From assembly GCA_907163375.1 (NCBI GenBank), contig CAJQUW010016939.1, forward strand, positions 10,001-74,000: 64,000 nucleotides of DNA. The letters are read 5' to 3'. Both the position numbers and the translations under genes were made by a program. A model generated the notes under the pieces. It worked only from the letters and a program-made list of their open reading frames with translations. It had not been told where the DNA came from and ran no database searches. Numbering within the stretch: position 1 is the stretch's first letter; each line of letters starts with the position of its first letter. Origin of the DNA: Prostheceraeus crozeri (Eukaryota > Platyhelminthes > Polycladida > Euryleptidae). Of the stretch, positions 1-8,604 are shown in pieces.

Positions 1-3000
1 CAAACACACCAACAACCCCACCAACTCTCCCAAATCAATCCTAACACCCACATCCCATACCACCCCCCAAATCAAACTCATACCACCCCACTACACCCCT
101 CAACCTCTAACACAACTCACACAACCCCCATAAAAATCAACAAAACCCAAAACCCCACCAAACTCACCACTATCCCATAATCTAAAACAATATCCCAAAA
201 ACCCCCACCCCCATCACCCACTCACACCCACACCCGAACCCAACCCATATCCAACTCCATACCTCCCAACCACCCAACCGCCAACCCCCCCCCAAAACCC
301 AACAATCACCTCAACCCACACCAACACACACCACCCCCTCCCCCAACCTAACAAACCTCAAACAAAAACAAATATCACACCCCCATCCCACAACAATACA
401 ACCAAACCACATCCACATCAACCAACACCCATCCATTCCATAAAGCTACATCCTCCAAAACAAAACCACACTCACCACCAACAACAAACCTACACTCCAC
501 CCCAAACTCTCCTTTCAATCACAACCCCCCTACTCCCCCCCGCAATCCACCACCCACCCACCTCACTCACTCCCAAACCTACCCAAAACCCCCATCCAAC
601 CACAACACACAACAGATCACATCCCCTCACCCACCGCCCACACTAACCCACTCACCAACCCATCCAAAACACATCCCAACAACTCCCCAATAACATAACC
701 ACCCATACACCCCCTCCCCCCAACTCATACCTACCCCCCCCAAAAATCCGCCAAACACTCCAAATGCACTAAAACACCCATCCCATAACATATCTCCAAA
801 AAAACACTCACTTCTCAACTCCCAAACACACAAGACCACTACACCACACAAATCCAACAAACACTACACTCTTAACCTCCTCACACAATCACTCAAACCC
901 CTAAAAAACACCAAACTTAAACAAACACAACCCCCAATCCAAATCTACATCACTATAAAACAATCACAACATAAAACAACCATCCCGATAAAAACAAATC
1001 CAACTCACAACAAAACTAATCACACTCAATACAACCATAACAAACACAAAAAACCAATATCACGATAAACACTGCAACTAAAAAAAAACCCCCACCATAA
1101 TCAACCCAAAATAAAACTCAAGACAAAATACAAAAAATCACATAACCAAAAAAAAAAACCTCAACAGAAAATCACACAAACAAAAAACCAGAACATACAC
1201 ACAAATGAAACTCCAAAATAACAAAATTACATACACTTAACCATACACAAAAAACACTACAAAATAACAAACACACACATAAGAAAACACACAAGTTCAA
1301 CCCCTTCACAACCCACTATTCAATCCCACAACACAAACAACTAATAACATCCATAAAAACAAAAACAGACCTTCCAACACAAATACATTTCACATCCCAA
1401 AAACCAAACCCCCCAATTAACAGAGAACCACTACTCCCAAAACCACAAAACAACATAAAAACCCAACAATACAACAATACCATTCAACCTTTCACCCCAC
1501 CAAAACAACACCAAAACATCCCAACTCACTTACCCACCACATACACCCCCACTCCGAACTCTACCAACAACAAATCCACTCCCCAATCACAAACCATACC
1601 ACTCCCCGCCCCCCCCACCCCCAAACCCCCCCACCCGTCCATAACCTATCCCCCCACCCCTAAACACCTACCAACCCACACCCCCCTTTTGACCTACCCC
1701 CCCCTAACCCACCCCACTCCCCATAAACCCCACCACCTAACACAAACCCCCACCCCACACATCCAAAACCCACCAACACTCCACCAAATGCCCCAACCCC
1801 CCCCAACAGCTTCCACCACACACTCCCTATACCATCACTAGCCACCACAATCCCACAATACAACCCCCAACCCAACTCACAACACCACAATAGTCTCCCC
1901 ACCTCCGAACACCATCTCAACACCCTACTACAAACACCCCTCAACCTACACACCTCCCCAAAACACACCTCTAATACCACTACCACCCAAACACCCCACG
2001 ACCACCTAACCAACAACATCACCCAAAAAACCCACTAGAAAACACCCACCAATACACACACCAAAAGAATCCCCTCCACCATCACAACCCCACCACATCC
2101 CCCAACCTACCAACAAGCTCAACACCAACACCTCCAACAACACCAACACCAGCCCTCACCCACCAAACCACCCTACACTACCACCCTAACCCCACTCATT
2201 CCCCCACTAAACCAACACCACCCCACACTACAAAAACCAGTCCCATCCCCTATGACCCAAAACCCCTCTTCCCACTCACCAACCCCCACTACCCCCCCAT
2301 ACCCACCCCAACACCCTATCCAGAACGCCCCCCCCACCACCCACCACCCTACCCCCAAACCTATCCCAACCCACCTACACACACCCCCACCCCCTAACAA
2401 AACACATCCCACCTCCACCTGACATCCCCACTCTAAACACGCACTAACTAACACTCCACAACTCCCACAATACCTACCACCCACCCCTTCCCTCAATCCA
2501 CCCCTCCTAACCCCCACCCACCCCCCACCCACCCACCCCCAACAGAATACCAACACCCCCCCCAAACAAACCAACCACCAACTCCCCACCACCACCCTCC
2601 AAATCAAAACCCCCCCCACCCCCCCACATCACTACAAACACCTTCCCCCACCCCACCCCACCGCATCGCCCACCACCCCCCATCCCTAACCACCCCCTCA
2701 ACCCACCCTACCCCCCACCACACCCCACACACCCACCCCAACCCCACCATCACCCCCACACTCACACCCATCACCCTCACCCCCCACCCCCAAACCTACC
2801 CCCCCCACCTCCCCTACACTCACTCCCTACAAACACCCCGGCATCACATACAACCACCCCTACCCTCCCCAACCCCTAACCTGCAATAACACCCCCACCT
2901 AAACCCCCACCCACCTTACCCCAAACACCCCAACTAACCACACACCCAAACATCCCCACCACCAAACACCAACAACCCTCAACCCAAAACCCAAAACTCA

Positions 3001-3130
3001 AATTCCACACCTAACACAAATAAAAACCGCCAAAAAACACATACCTCCACAATCACTTGGAAAAAACAAAAACACCCCCCATAAATACCATACACACCAC
3101 ACTAAAAACCCCACACACCTCCCTTCCCCA
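1..3130. other. G-depleted C/A-rich tract
   Basis: The + strand here is almost only C and A, with roughly a tenth T and a percent or two G. A dominates around 0.9-1.5 kb and C dominates from 1.5 to 3.0 kb. No repeat period is visible. Normal four-base sequence resumes over about 50 bases near 3.10-3.15 kb, inside a recognisable coding frame. The few open frames on the - strand are Gly/Val/Trp-rich artefacts of this composition. It could be a real strand-biased tract, a very noisy chromosome end (the C-rich strand is oriented as at a left telomere) or a base-calling artefact at a contig end. No gene is supportable inside it. Confidence 0.8.
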
Positions 3131-3701
3131 AAACAAATCTCACGCCATTTACCCCGTTCAGCATACAAAGCTTCTCACCTTTACAATTCCTAAAGATCAA
3201 AAGAGTTTCATGAAAGATGGCCTCTTTCCATCGGAAGCACCGAAGCTCCTCATGGTGGCAATGGTTGAAAATGACGCATTTAATGGTAATATAAAGAAGA
3301 ATCCTTTCAATTTTAAACACAATCAGTTAAGTGAAATTGCTTTACGTGTAAATGGTGTGAGTCATCCTGGTCCACCCTACAAACCAGATTTTGCTGCGGA
3401 TCAATTTATGCGCAGTTATGTTGATTTTATGGATGTCTTTGGCTTTTACAATACGGATGACACCAACGGACTGACTATGAAAGAGTTTAAGAGTGGATAT
3501 ACTATTTATGCATTTGATTTGACTGCTGACAGCGATATTAGTGCACCCTATCGTCAAGCGAACGTGCCTCATAATATTCGTTTGGATTTGACGTTCAAAA
3601 GAACACTACCTGAGACGATCAATGTATTAATTTATGCAGTCTTCGATTCAAACATTGAAATTACAAAGTATCGTGACGTGATTCTTCAGTATAATCGTTA
3701 A
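3057..3701 (+). CDS. Polinton major capsid protein, C-terminal part (F54H12.2-like)
   Basis: From about residue 30 onward the frame matches the C-terminal region of the invertebrate F54H12.2-like family, which I take to be the Polinton double jelly-roll major capsid protein. Family landmarks in order are a YPV..TK..TFTIP segment, a DNDAFNG-like stretch (here ENDAFNG) followed by KNPFNF, a GYT.YAFDLT motif, and a final LPETINVLIYA..D..IEI strand. The first ~30 codons lie in the A/C-rich tract and carry no family signal, so the annotated start is only where the frame opens. The stop overlaps the protease start by one base (TAATG). Identification rests on remembered family motifs. Confidence 0.75.
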   Translation: MEKTKTPPINTIHTTLKTPHTSLPQNKSHAIYPVQHTKLLTFTIPKDQKSFMKDGLFPSEAPKLLMVAMVENDAFNGNIKKNPFNFKHNQLSEIALRVNGVSHPGPPYKPDFAADQFMRSYVDFMDVFGFYNTDDTNGLTMKEFKSGYTIYAFDLTADSDISAPYRQANVPHNIRLDLTFKRTLPETINVLIYAVFDSNIEITKYRDVILQYNR

Positions 3702-4162
3702 TGAGTTGGTTGACTGCTGACGATATTAAGACTAAAGTGCAGCGTAATGCAGACGAAGCGACGTTGAAAGCTTTCGATAATGTCTATTCACTCGATACCT
3801 TACCACCTGCAGTAAATCACTATCCCATCTTTATTGTGCTAAACACTCATTCGCAGAATTTAGGCGGTGAGCATTGGAAAGCGATCTTTATTGGAGAAGA
3901 CCGACGTGGTGAACTATTTGACTCTCTTCCTCAACCTCCAAATATACCAACACAGCAGTGGTTGAGAAAACATACGCGTCAATATCAGCGAAATGAACGC
4001 ATACTACAACATCCACTTTCATCAACGTGTGGTGCTTTTGTACTGTACTTCATCTTAAAACGTTTACATGTATCTCGATTTGCATCTATTATTCAAAACT
4101 TTTCATGTAATCCATCCTCTAATGAAAAAATGATTTGTAAGTTCTATCATGATTTGAAATAA
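3701..4162 (+). CDS. Adenain-like cysteine protease (Polinton PRO)
   Basis: A 153-residue protein of the size usual for Polinton/adenovirus maturation proteases (clan CE, C5-like). The catalytic layout is visible: His58 in GGEHWKAIF, an acidic residue at Asp74 in ELFDSLP, a Gln at about 103, and the nucleophile Cys110 in SSTCGAFVLYF. In related viruses this enzyme cleaves capsid precursors during maturation; that role is inferred here. The start ATG overlaps the upstream capsid stop (TAATG), so the two could be translated from one message by re-initiation. The stop codon overlaps an AATAAA. The frame looks whole. Confidence 0.87.
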   Translation: MSWLTADDIKTKVQRNADEATLKAFDNVYSLDTLPPAVNHYPIFIVLNTHSQNLGGEHWKAIFIGEDRRGELFDSLPQPPNIPTQQWLRKHTRQYQRNERILQHPLSSTCGAFVLYFILKRLHVSRFASIIQNFSCNPSSNEKMICKFYHDLK

Positions 4163-4163
4163 A
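4158..4163 (+). terminator. Poly(A) signal AATAAA at protease stop
   Basis: AATAAA overlaps the protease stop codon. Only 26 bases separate this stop from the stop of the convergent - strand gene. Confidence 0.55.
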
Positions 4164-4188
4164 AACATCATGTTGGAAAAATTGTTTT

Positions 4189-4731
4189 TTACTTTACAAT
4201 CCGCTGGGTACGTACATACTCAATGAGATAGTCTAGGATCACATTTGCTTGTACATGAGATTTTAGTCCAGTAATGATCACTTTACTATTATGAAAGATT
4301 GCCACATGCACAGGTAACCAACAACTAATGAGAGCTGCAGGAAAAAGTTCGAGTTCATAACACAAATTGTAACTGCTGGTACGAATCTTCAAAAATGATA
4401 GACTGTCACTCAATTGAGTAGAGATCACCATATTGTCCACAGTCAGATTCGACATCACACACCTCTCCCTCTTCCATATCCGACGTAGTAGTCTCTGTAG
4501 CTCTAGGCGCATTGACTGCGCCGATGAATGAGAAAGGGCGCCGAGAATCTGTACAGTCCCATTTGGGAAGAGTTGAAGATTCCGTGAATTGTTCATCTTC
4601 ACCACTAACATTTGAGGACGGCCCGGGTAATACTTGCTGTTTGGAAGCTGTTGGTGTAATGTGAGATCGATTTTGGTGTAGAGTCTGAAGCGACGGAGAA
4701 TGTTGACGATGGTGTAGCGATGGCGCTTCAT
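4189..4731 (-). CDS. TBP-like protein (TATA-box-binding-protein fold)
   Basis: From ATG 4731 this encodes 180 residues, the length of the conserved TBP core. The pattern matches both TBP half-repeats in order. The first has an IVN strand, a region ending NSKYYPGR before a hydrophobic LVVKM strand, then LQLFPNGTVQILG, comparable to TBP ALIFSSGKMVCTG. The second has LTVDNMVISTQL, comparable to FKIQNMVGSCDV, then YELELFPAALI, comparable to YEPELFPGLIY, and VAIFHNSKVIITGLKS, comparable to LLIFVSGKVVLTGAK. The LQLF, ELFP and AIFH aromatics fall where TBP inserts Phe side chains into DNA. TBP-like proteins are known in some large DNA viruses (e.g. ASFV B263R). I do not recall one described in Polintons. 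An upstream in-frame ATG at 4875 has no extra family signal. It shares 4406-4731 with another - strand frame. Confidence 0.72.
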   Translation of the reverse strand: MKRHRYTIVNILRRFRLYTKIDLTLHQQLPNSKYYPGRPQMLVVKMNNSRNLQLFPNGTVQILGALSHSSAQSMRLELQRLLRRIWKRERCVMSNLTVDNMVISTQLSDSLSFLKIRTSSYNLCYELELFPAALISCWLPVHVAIFHNSKVIITGLKSHVQANVILDYLIEYVRTQRIVK

Positions 4732-5053
4732 GATGAAAGAATGAGTAAATTGAGCGTTGTACCTTCCTTTTATACTTTTCCCAACTACCTTGATGAAATG
4801 TGAAGTTAGTATGGAGTTGGGAATGATAGAGTTGAATTCGCCGATTGTTGACGCGCAGCCAGATGCGATTTCCAATACGTGAATGTCTTTTCATATAGAA
4901 GTATTTCAAATCCTTCATGATATGATGTAGAGATTGAAAATGACGATAAGATAAAGCAAACTCTCTTCTCACATTTCCAGTTGAATCCTTGAAATAGACG
5001 TTTCGATCATGATCCGTTTCAATACGTTGTAGGGAATCTAATTTCCAACTCAT
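4406..5053 (-). CDS. PC4-like protein, copy B, with long tail overlapping the TBP-like gene
   Basis: 215 residues. Residues 1-105 are a clear paralogue of the neighbouring gene at 5076-5432: both share LDSLQ, a basic beta segment with NV.FK, then R...L..R.F..L..IM.DL.YF, and end in a W-E-K-Y helix. The pattern of short beta strands followed by an amphipathic helix resembles the PC4/p15 coactivator core (V.V..F.GKV.I.....GISL...QW..L...I.DID), with a second similar half. Function would be single-stranded or general DNA binding in transcription or replication, by inference. Residues 108-215 are low-complexity (His/Ser/Pro then acidic) and lie antiphase over the TBP-like frame. This tail could be a genuine dual-coded extension or an unselected open frame. 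Confidence 0.55.
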   Translation of the reverse strand: MSWKLDSLQRIETDHDRNVYFKDSTGNVRREFALSYRHFQSLHHIMKDLKYFYMKRHSRIGNRIWLRVNNRRIQLYHSQLHTNFTFHQGSWEKYKRKVQRSIYSFFHHEAPSLHHRQHSPSLQTLHQNRSHITPTASKQQVLPGPSSNVSGEDEQFTESSTLPKWDCTDSRRPFSFIGAVNAPRATETTTSDMEEGEVCDVESDCGQYGDLYSIE

Positions 5054-5075
5054 GGTGCGTGATAGTCATGTCTGA

Positions 5076-5432
5076 TTAAGATTTGCATAGTAGGGCGATG
5101 AACTCACGACGAATAAATGTCATGATGGAGCGATGTATATATCTTCTATACTTCTCCCAATTGTATTTGCGAAATGAGAAACAGTTTGCGGAATGAGAAT
5201 GGTAGATTTGAATTTCATTTCTGTAATGTTGAAGCCAAACTTGATCACCCAAGGAGATGAATCTTAATGTTTCAAAGTATTCCAAATCCCTCATGATATC
5301 ATTGAGGTTGACAAATTGTCGCCATGTTAATGTAATTCCTCTTGATGTATGACCATGAGAATTTTTGAAATGTACGTTTCCATCACGATCAACTCTGATA
5401 TATTGTAGAGAGTCCAAAATCCAAGTCTTCAT
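5076..5432 (-). CDS. PC4-like protein, copy A
   Basis: About 118 residues from the ATG at 5432, chosen because the paralogue also begins M-x-W just before LDSLQ; an in-frame ATG at 5444 is possible. It contains YIRVDRDGNVHFKN, then SRGITLTWRQF..LNDIMRDLEYF, which lines up with PC4 [21 protein letters not shown]. A second half has WLQHYRNEIQIYH and NWEKYRRYIHRSI, so it may be an internal pseudo-dimer of the fold. It ends 22 bases before copy B starts, giving a head-to-tail tandem duplication. The PC4 assignment is by eye and moderate. The paralogy between the two copies is strong. Confidence 0.6.
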   Translation of the reverse strand: MKTWILDSLQYIRVDRDGNVHFKNSHGHTSRGITLTWRQFVNLNDIMRDLEYFETLRFISLGDQVWLQHYRNEIQIYHSHSANCFSFRKYNWEKYRRYIHRSIMTFIRREFIALLCKS

Positions 5433-5467
5433 GATGTTATGCAAAGTTGCAGATCAGCAATATAAAA
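5433..5467. promoter_or_regulatory. Very short divergent intergenic spacer
   Basis: Only 35 bases separate the start of PC4-like copy A (-) from the start of the capsid-related gene (+). TATAAAA sits at 5461-5467 directly before the + ATG, too close for a classic TATA box. Promoters for both genes must overlap the coding sequence or be very compact. Confidence 0.3.
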
Positions 5468-6865
5468 ATGTCGTTTTATCATATTTTGCTTAGCAATGCG
5501 GCTACAAAGAGATTTACTAGTAATCGAGCCGCACTCTTTTCTACTCCCATTGATCATACACAACAGCTAAATGGAAAGTGGGAAGTGGGTGTCACTCAAC
5601 TTGTTCATAGCAACTGTGTCTATACTTTTGATCATGAGGTGATGACTATTAATATGAGACGCACAGCTGCCTACCCATGTGAAAAGGGCTGCTGAGTATA
5701 CATTCCACAGTGGCCAAAGAAAGATCTCTTATCATGTAAAAAGTTTATATATGATTTCCTGAATAAAGCGTGTAAACATATTGTCCAATTTACTCCGCAC
5801 AATGATGATTATAATTATGTACATCATGTAGTTGAGAAAGATTGGATTGTTGGTTTAAGTCCAAGTTTAAGAAATGATTTAGGTTACCTCGCTAGCGCCT
5901 TAACAAGCTATGATAATTTTAACGTTAATTACCACATAAGTGGTCATAAACAGTTAATATATCGAGAGGAAGCTTATTATGTAGATCTTATTCCAAGAAA
6001 TGAGAAGACGTTGGTGAAGAAGATTGTGATTAAGCCAAGAAAGACAAACATGACTCCTGAAACATTATTGAAGAAATTTAATTATCTCCTTCGAGTTGAT
6101 GGCAAACAAGTGGCAACATTGACTTATATTAAATCATCTAATCATATTGCAATAAGCAAATTAAATGATGATGATCTAGTATTAGTTTGTTCAAAAGATT
6201 TTCATCAGTTCTTACGACATCGTTCTGCAGCTGTTCATGGAAAATCTGATATGCAACATTTACCATGTGAAAGGTCAAATCAATTTGATACAGAATGGAC
6301 CGTATCTTTATACAGAAAGTGTATAGAGCCTTTAGGTGGTATCTTACATGAAACAAGAGTGTTGATGCCTCGCATTATTACTTTGGTTAAATTGGTTGTA
6401 GATTATTTAAATGAAGTGATTAATGAGCAACATATTTCATTTTCTGAAAAAGAAGGTACTTTGTCTCTCACTATAAGTGGAAAAGGTATTGAACTAATTA
6501 TGGATAAAACTCTAATGGACATTTTGGGTTTTGATCAAAATATCTTTAAAAGTGGTACTGTAACCAAAGCTAGCGCAGACATGTCGCTATCGCGTCGTAT
6601 TAACTATTTTCAGATATATTCCAATATTGGTGAAGATGTACGTGTGGGAGATGTTGAAGCTCCATTGCTAGCAATGATACCATACCAGCCAAAAAGCTGC
6701 AGTATTTTATCTGAGCATACTTTCAAGAAAGTGCATTATACAAAGCTGAAATCAAACTACATCCCACAAATTGATATTGCCATTTATGACGATGCTGGTG
6801 CGTTGATTCCTTTTCATAAAGATGCTGTAACAAGTATCACACTCCATTTCCGAATGAAGAGTTAA
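5468..6865 (+). pseudogene. Polinton capsid-related (penton/minor-capsid-like) gene, copy 1, broken
   Basis: The N-terminal region has the hallmark seen in many Polintons: a short beta strand ending in LLSNA, a stretch of polar residues, then LNGKWEVGVTQL. The later part parallels copy 2 downstream (a KIVIKPRK region, a CSKDFHQFLRH segment and a final ITLHF.MKS). The two are tandem paralogues. The gene carries about two or three breaks and is treated as a fossil. I place it with the penton or minor-capsid group from memory, with moderate confidence. Confidence 0.6.
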
Positions 6866-6904
6866 TGCAAACGTATGCTAATATATTTTTCCAATGTGAA
6901 TAAT

Positions 6905-8425
6905 ATGGAAAGTGAAAATAAGGACTCGTTTCTAATCTACTTGCCCAGTAATGCTTCTATGAATAAATTTCCCAAAAATAAACCATCAGACTATCGAGTA
7001 GAATTAAATCGGCCACTGCATTTAGAAGGTGAATGGGAGGTTGGCGTTTCTAGTATTTGCTATGATAGCAATACTCAGAATGTGAATGATTTGGAAGAAA
7101 TGATATTGACTCCTCGCACCCATGATGGAATAACGATGAATAATGCATTTCAGTTCCCATACAATTTAACGTCAGATGGAAAGTGGAACTATGAATGGAT
7201 TCAGATGAAATCAGATTATTATGGTCCATTTGGGAATGAGAAAATTATTAAGGCGTTCAATAGTGGTAATACTTCCATCATGAAGAATAAGGATCAGAAA
7301 GTTTATGAGTTTACTATCTATCATTGGAGTGGGAGACAGTTCCTTCGCTTTCATTCTTTTACTGAAGGTCTTACACTGAGGTTGGATAATGAATTCTATC
7401 CACATCTTGGTTTTGGTCATGGACTACATCTAACATCAATTGCTACTGCAAATGTTAAAAAAGTTTATTCAAATCGAATCAACAAATTTCATTATAGATT
7501 TAAAATATTTGATGAAGATGTTGTAGAATGCGAAGAACGCATCATTTTGAAAAAGCGTGGTGATCAACCTTTATCACTTATTGAGTTAGTAAAACGATGG
7601 AATGAGACTGTGGGTAAGAAGTATGGAGAGAAAATTATGGCGAACAAAAATAAGTTGGTTATTCAGAAATATAATGACAAACTTACAGTTTATTTCTCTC
7701 CAACCTTGCGTCATTTTGTAAGACATTATACACCTATTATTGGAAGCGGTGTGGTGTATGCTTCTCATGAATATCACACTAAAGCTGATTCAGTTAATGA
7801 TGAATGGTGGGTGGACATCTATGGCGATCGCATCAAGAAAATTTACCAGTCTTATGAAGAATCTAAAGTTGCTATCAATATAATGCCGCGTCTATATCAT
7901 ACAGTTGAAAGCTTCATTCATGTAGTAAATCCTTATATACAACAGAAGTTGAAGCATGTGATGAAAAGTAAATATGATGTAAAGACACACCACATTTCGT
8001 TTTCAATTGAAAATCAACGCGTTGTTCTGAGACTGGGTGATGACATTCAATGTCAATTGAGTAAAAATTTGAAAAAACTCTTTGTTTTTTCAATGCTACA
8101 AACAGTGTTTGCTGCTGCGAATACGATTGGTATAGAAACACCAATGACACTTGATAAACATGAACAGCACCTTTACATTCAAAGTGATTTGATTCTACCT
8201 ATTTCTGTTGGTGAGAAAAAAGAATACATTTTACGTGATTTCATTCATGATAAAGACGCTTCATATGGAATAGTCGAGAAGATGTTTGAATCTATTTTCT
8301 ACCATCCTGTTATCAAACAAACTATACCCTCTATTGCTATCAAAATTACCAATGGTTTACAAGAGTGCACCCATGTGAAAGATACTAAATCCCTCGTAAC
8401 TTTAGTGTTTCGGAAAACAAAGTGA
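6905..8425 (+). CDS. Polinton capsid-related (penton/minor-capsid-like) protein, copy 2
   Basis: About 506 residues from ATG 6905, chosen because the family motif FLIYLPSNASMNKFP follows within ten residues; an in-frame ATG at 6875 adds only ten unconserved residues. The next landmark is LEGEWEVGVSSI, the same G-x-W-E-V block as in copy 1. The rest is beta-rich with no transmembrane segment, ending LVTLVFRKTK. This family recurs beside capsid and protease genes in Polintons, and I take it to be a vertex or minor capsid component. An AATAAA lies ~24 bases after the stop. The frame looks whole. Confidence 0.65.
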   Translation: MESENKDSFLIYLPSNASMNKFPKNKPSDYRVELNRPLHLEGEWEVGVSSICYDSNTQNVNDLEEMILTPRTHDGITMNNAFQFPYNLTSDGKWNYEWIQMKSDYYGPFGNEKIIKAFNSGNTSIMKNKDQKVYEFTIYHWSGRQFLRFHSFTEGLTLRLDNEFYPHLGFGHGLHLTSIATANVKKVYSNRINKFHYRFKIFDEDVVECEERIILKKRGDQPLSLIELVKRWNETVGKKYGEKIMANKNKLVIQKYNDKLTVYFSPTLRHFVRHYTPIIGSGVVYASHEYHTKADSVNDEWWVDIYGDRIKKIYQSYEESKVAINIMPRLYHTVESFIHVVNPYIQQKLKHVMKSKYDVKTHHISFSIENQRVVLRLGDDIQCQLSKNLKKLFVFSMLQTVFAAANTIGIETPMTLDKHEQHLYIQSDLILPISVGEKKEYILRDFIHDKDASYGIVEKMFESIFYHPVIKQTIPSIAIKITNGLQECTHVKDTKSLVTLVFRKTK

Positions 8426-8440
8426 AGTCATTGTGATATG

Positions 8441-8454
8441 TTTATTGAAATAAA
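8441..8454. terminator. Bidirectional poly(A) signal
   Basis: TTTATT at 8441-8446 and AATAAA at 8449-8454 give a signal on each strand between the convergent capsid-related gene (+) and DNA polymerase gene (-). Confidence 0.5.
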
Positions 8455-8604
8455 AATATGTATATGAAAAAGTCTTTTCACAGATATAGGGGGAATGAGC
8501 TAACTGTAGGCATATATTCACAAGGAAGAAACGATCTCATGCGATACATAAAACAACCATGTATATCTACAAAAAGCAACATCAAAATACTGAGTTAAAG
8601 TTGA

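Noticed and set aside
627-2701. Several - strand open frames of 60-150 codons
   Set aside because: They are Gly/Val/Trp/Cys-rich products of a strand with almost no C; stop codons are rare there by composition, and no family motif is present.
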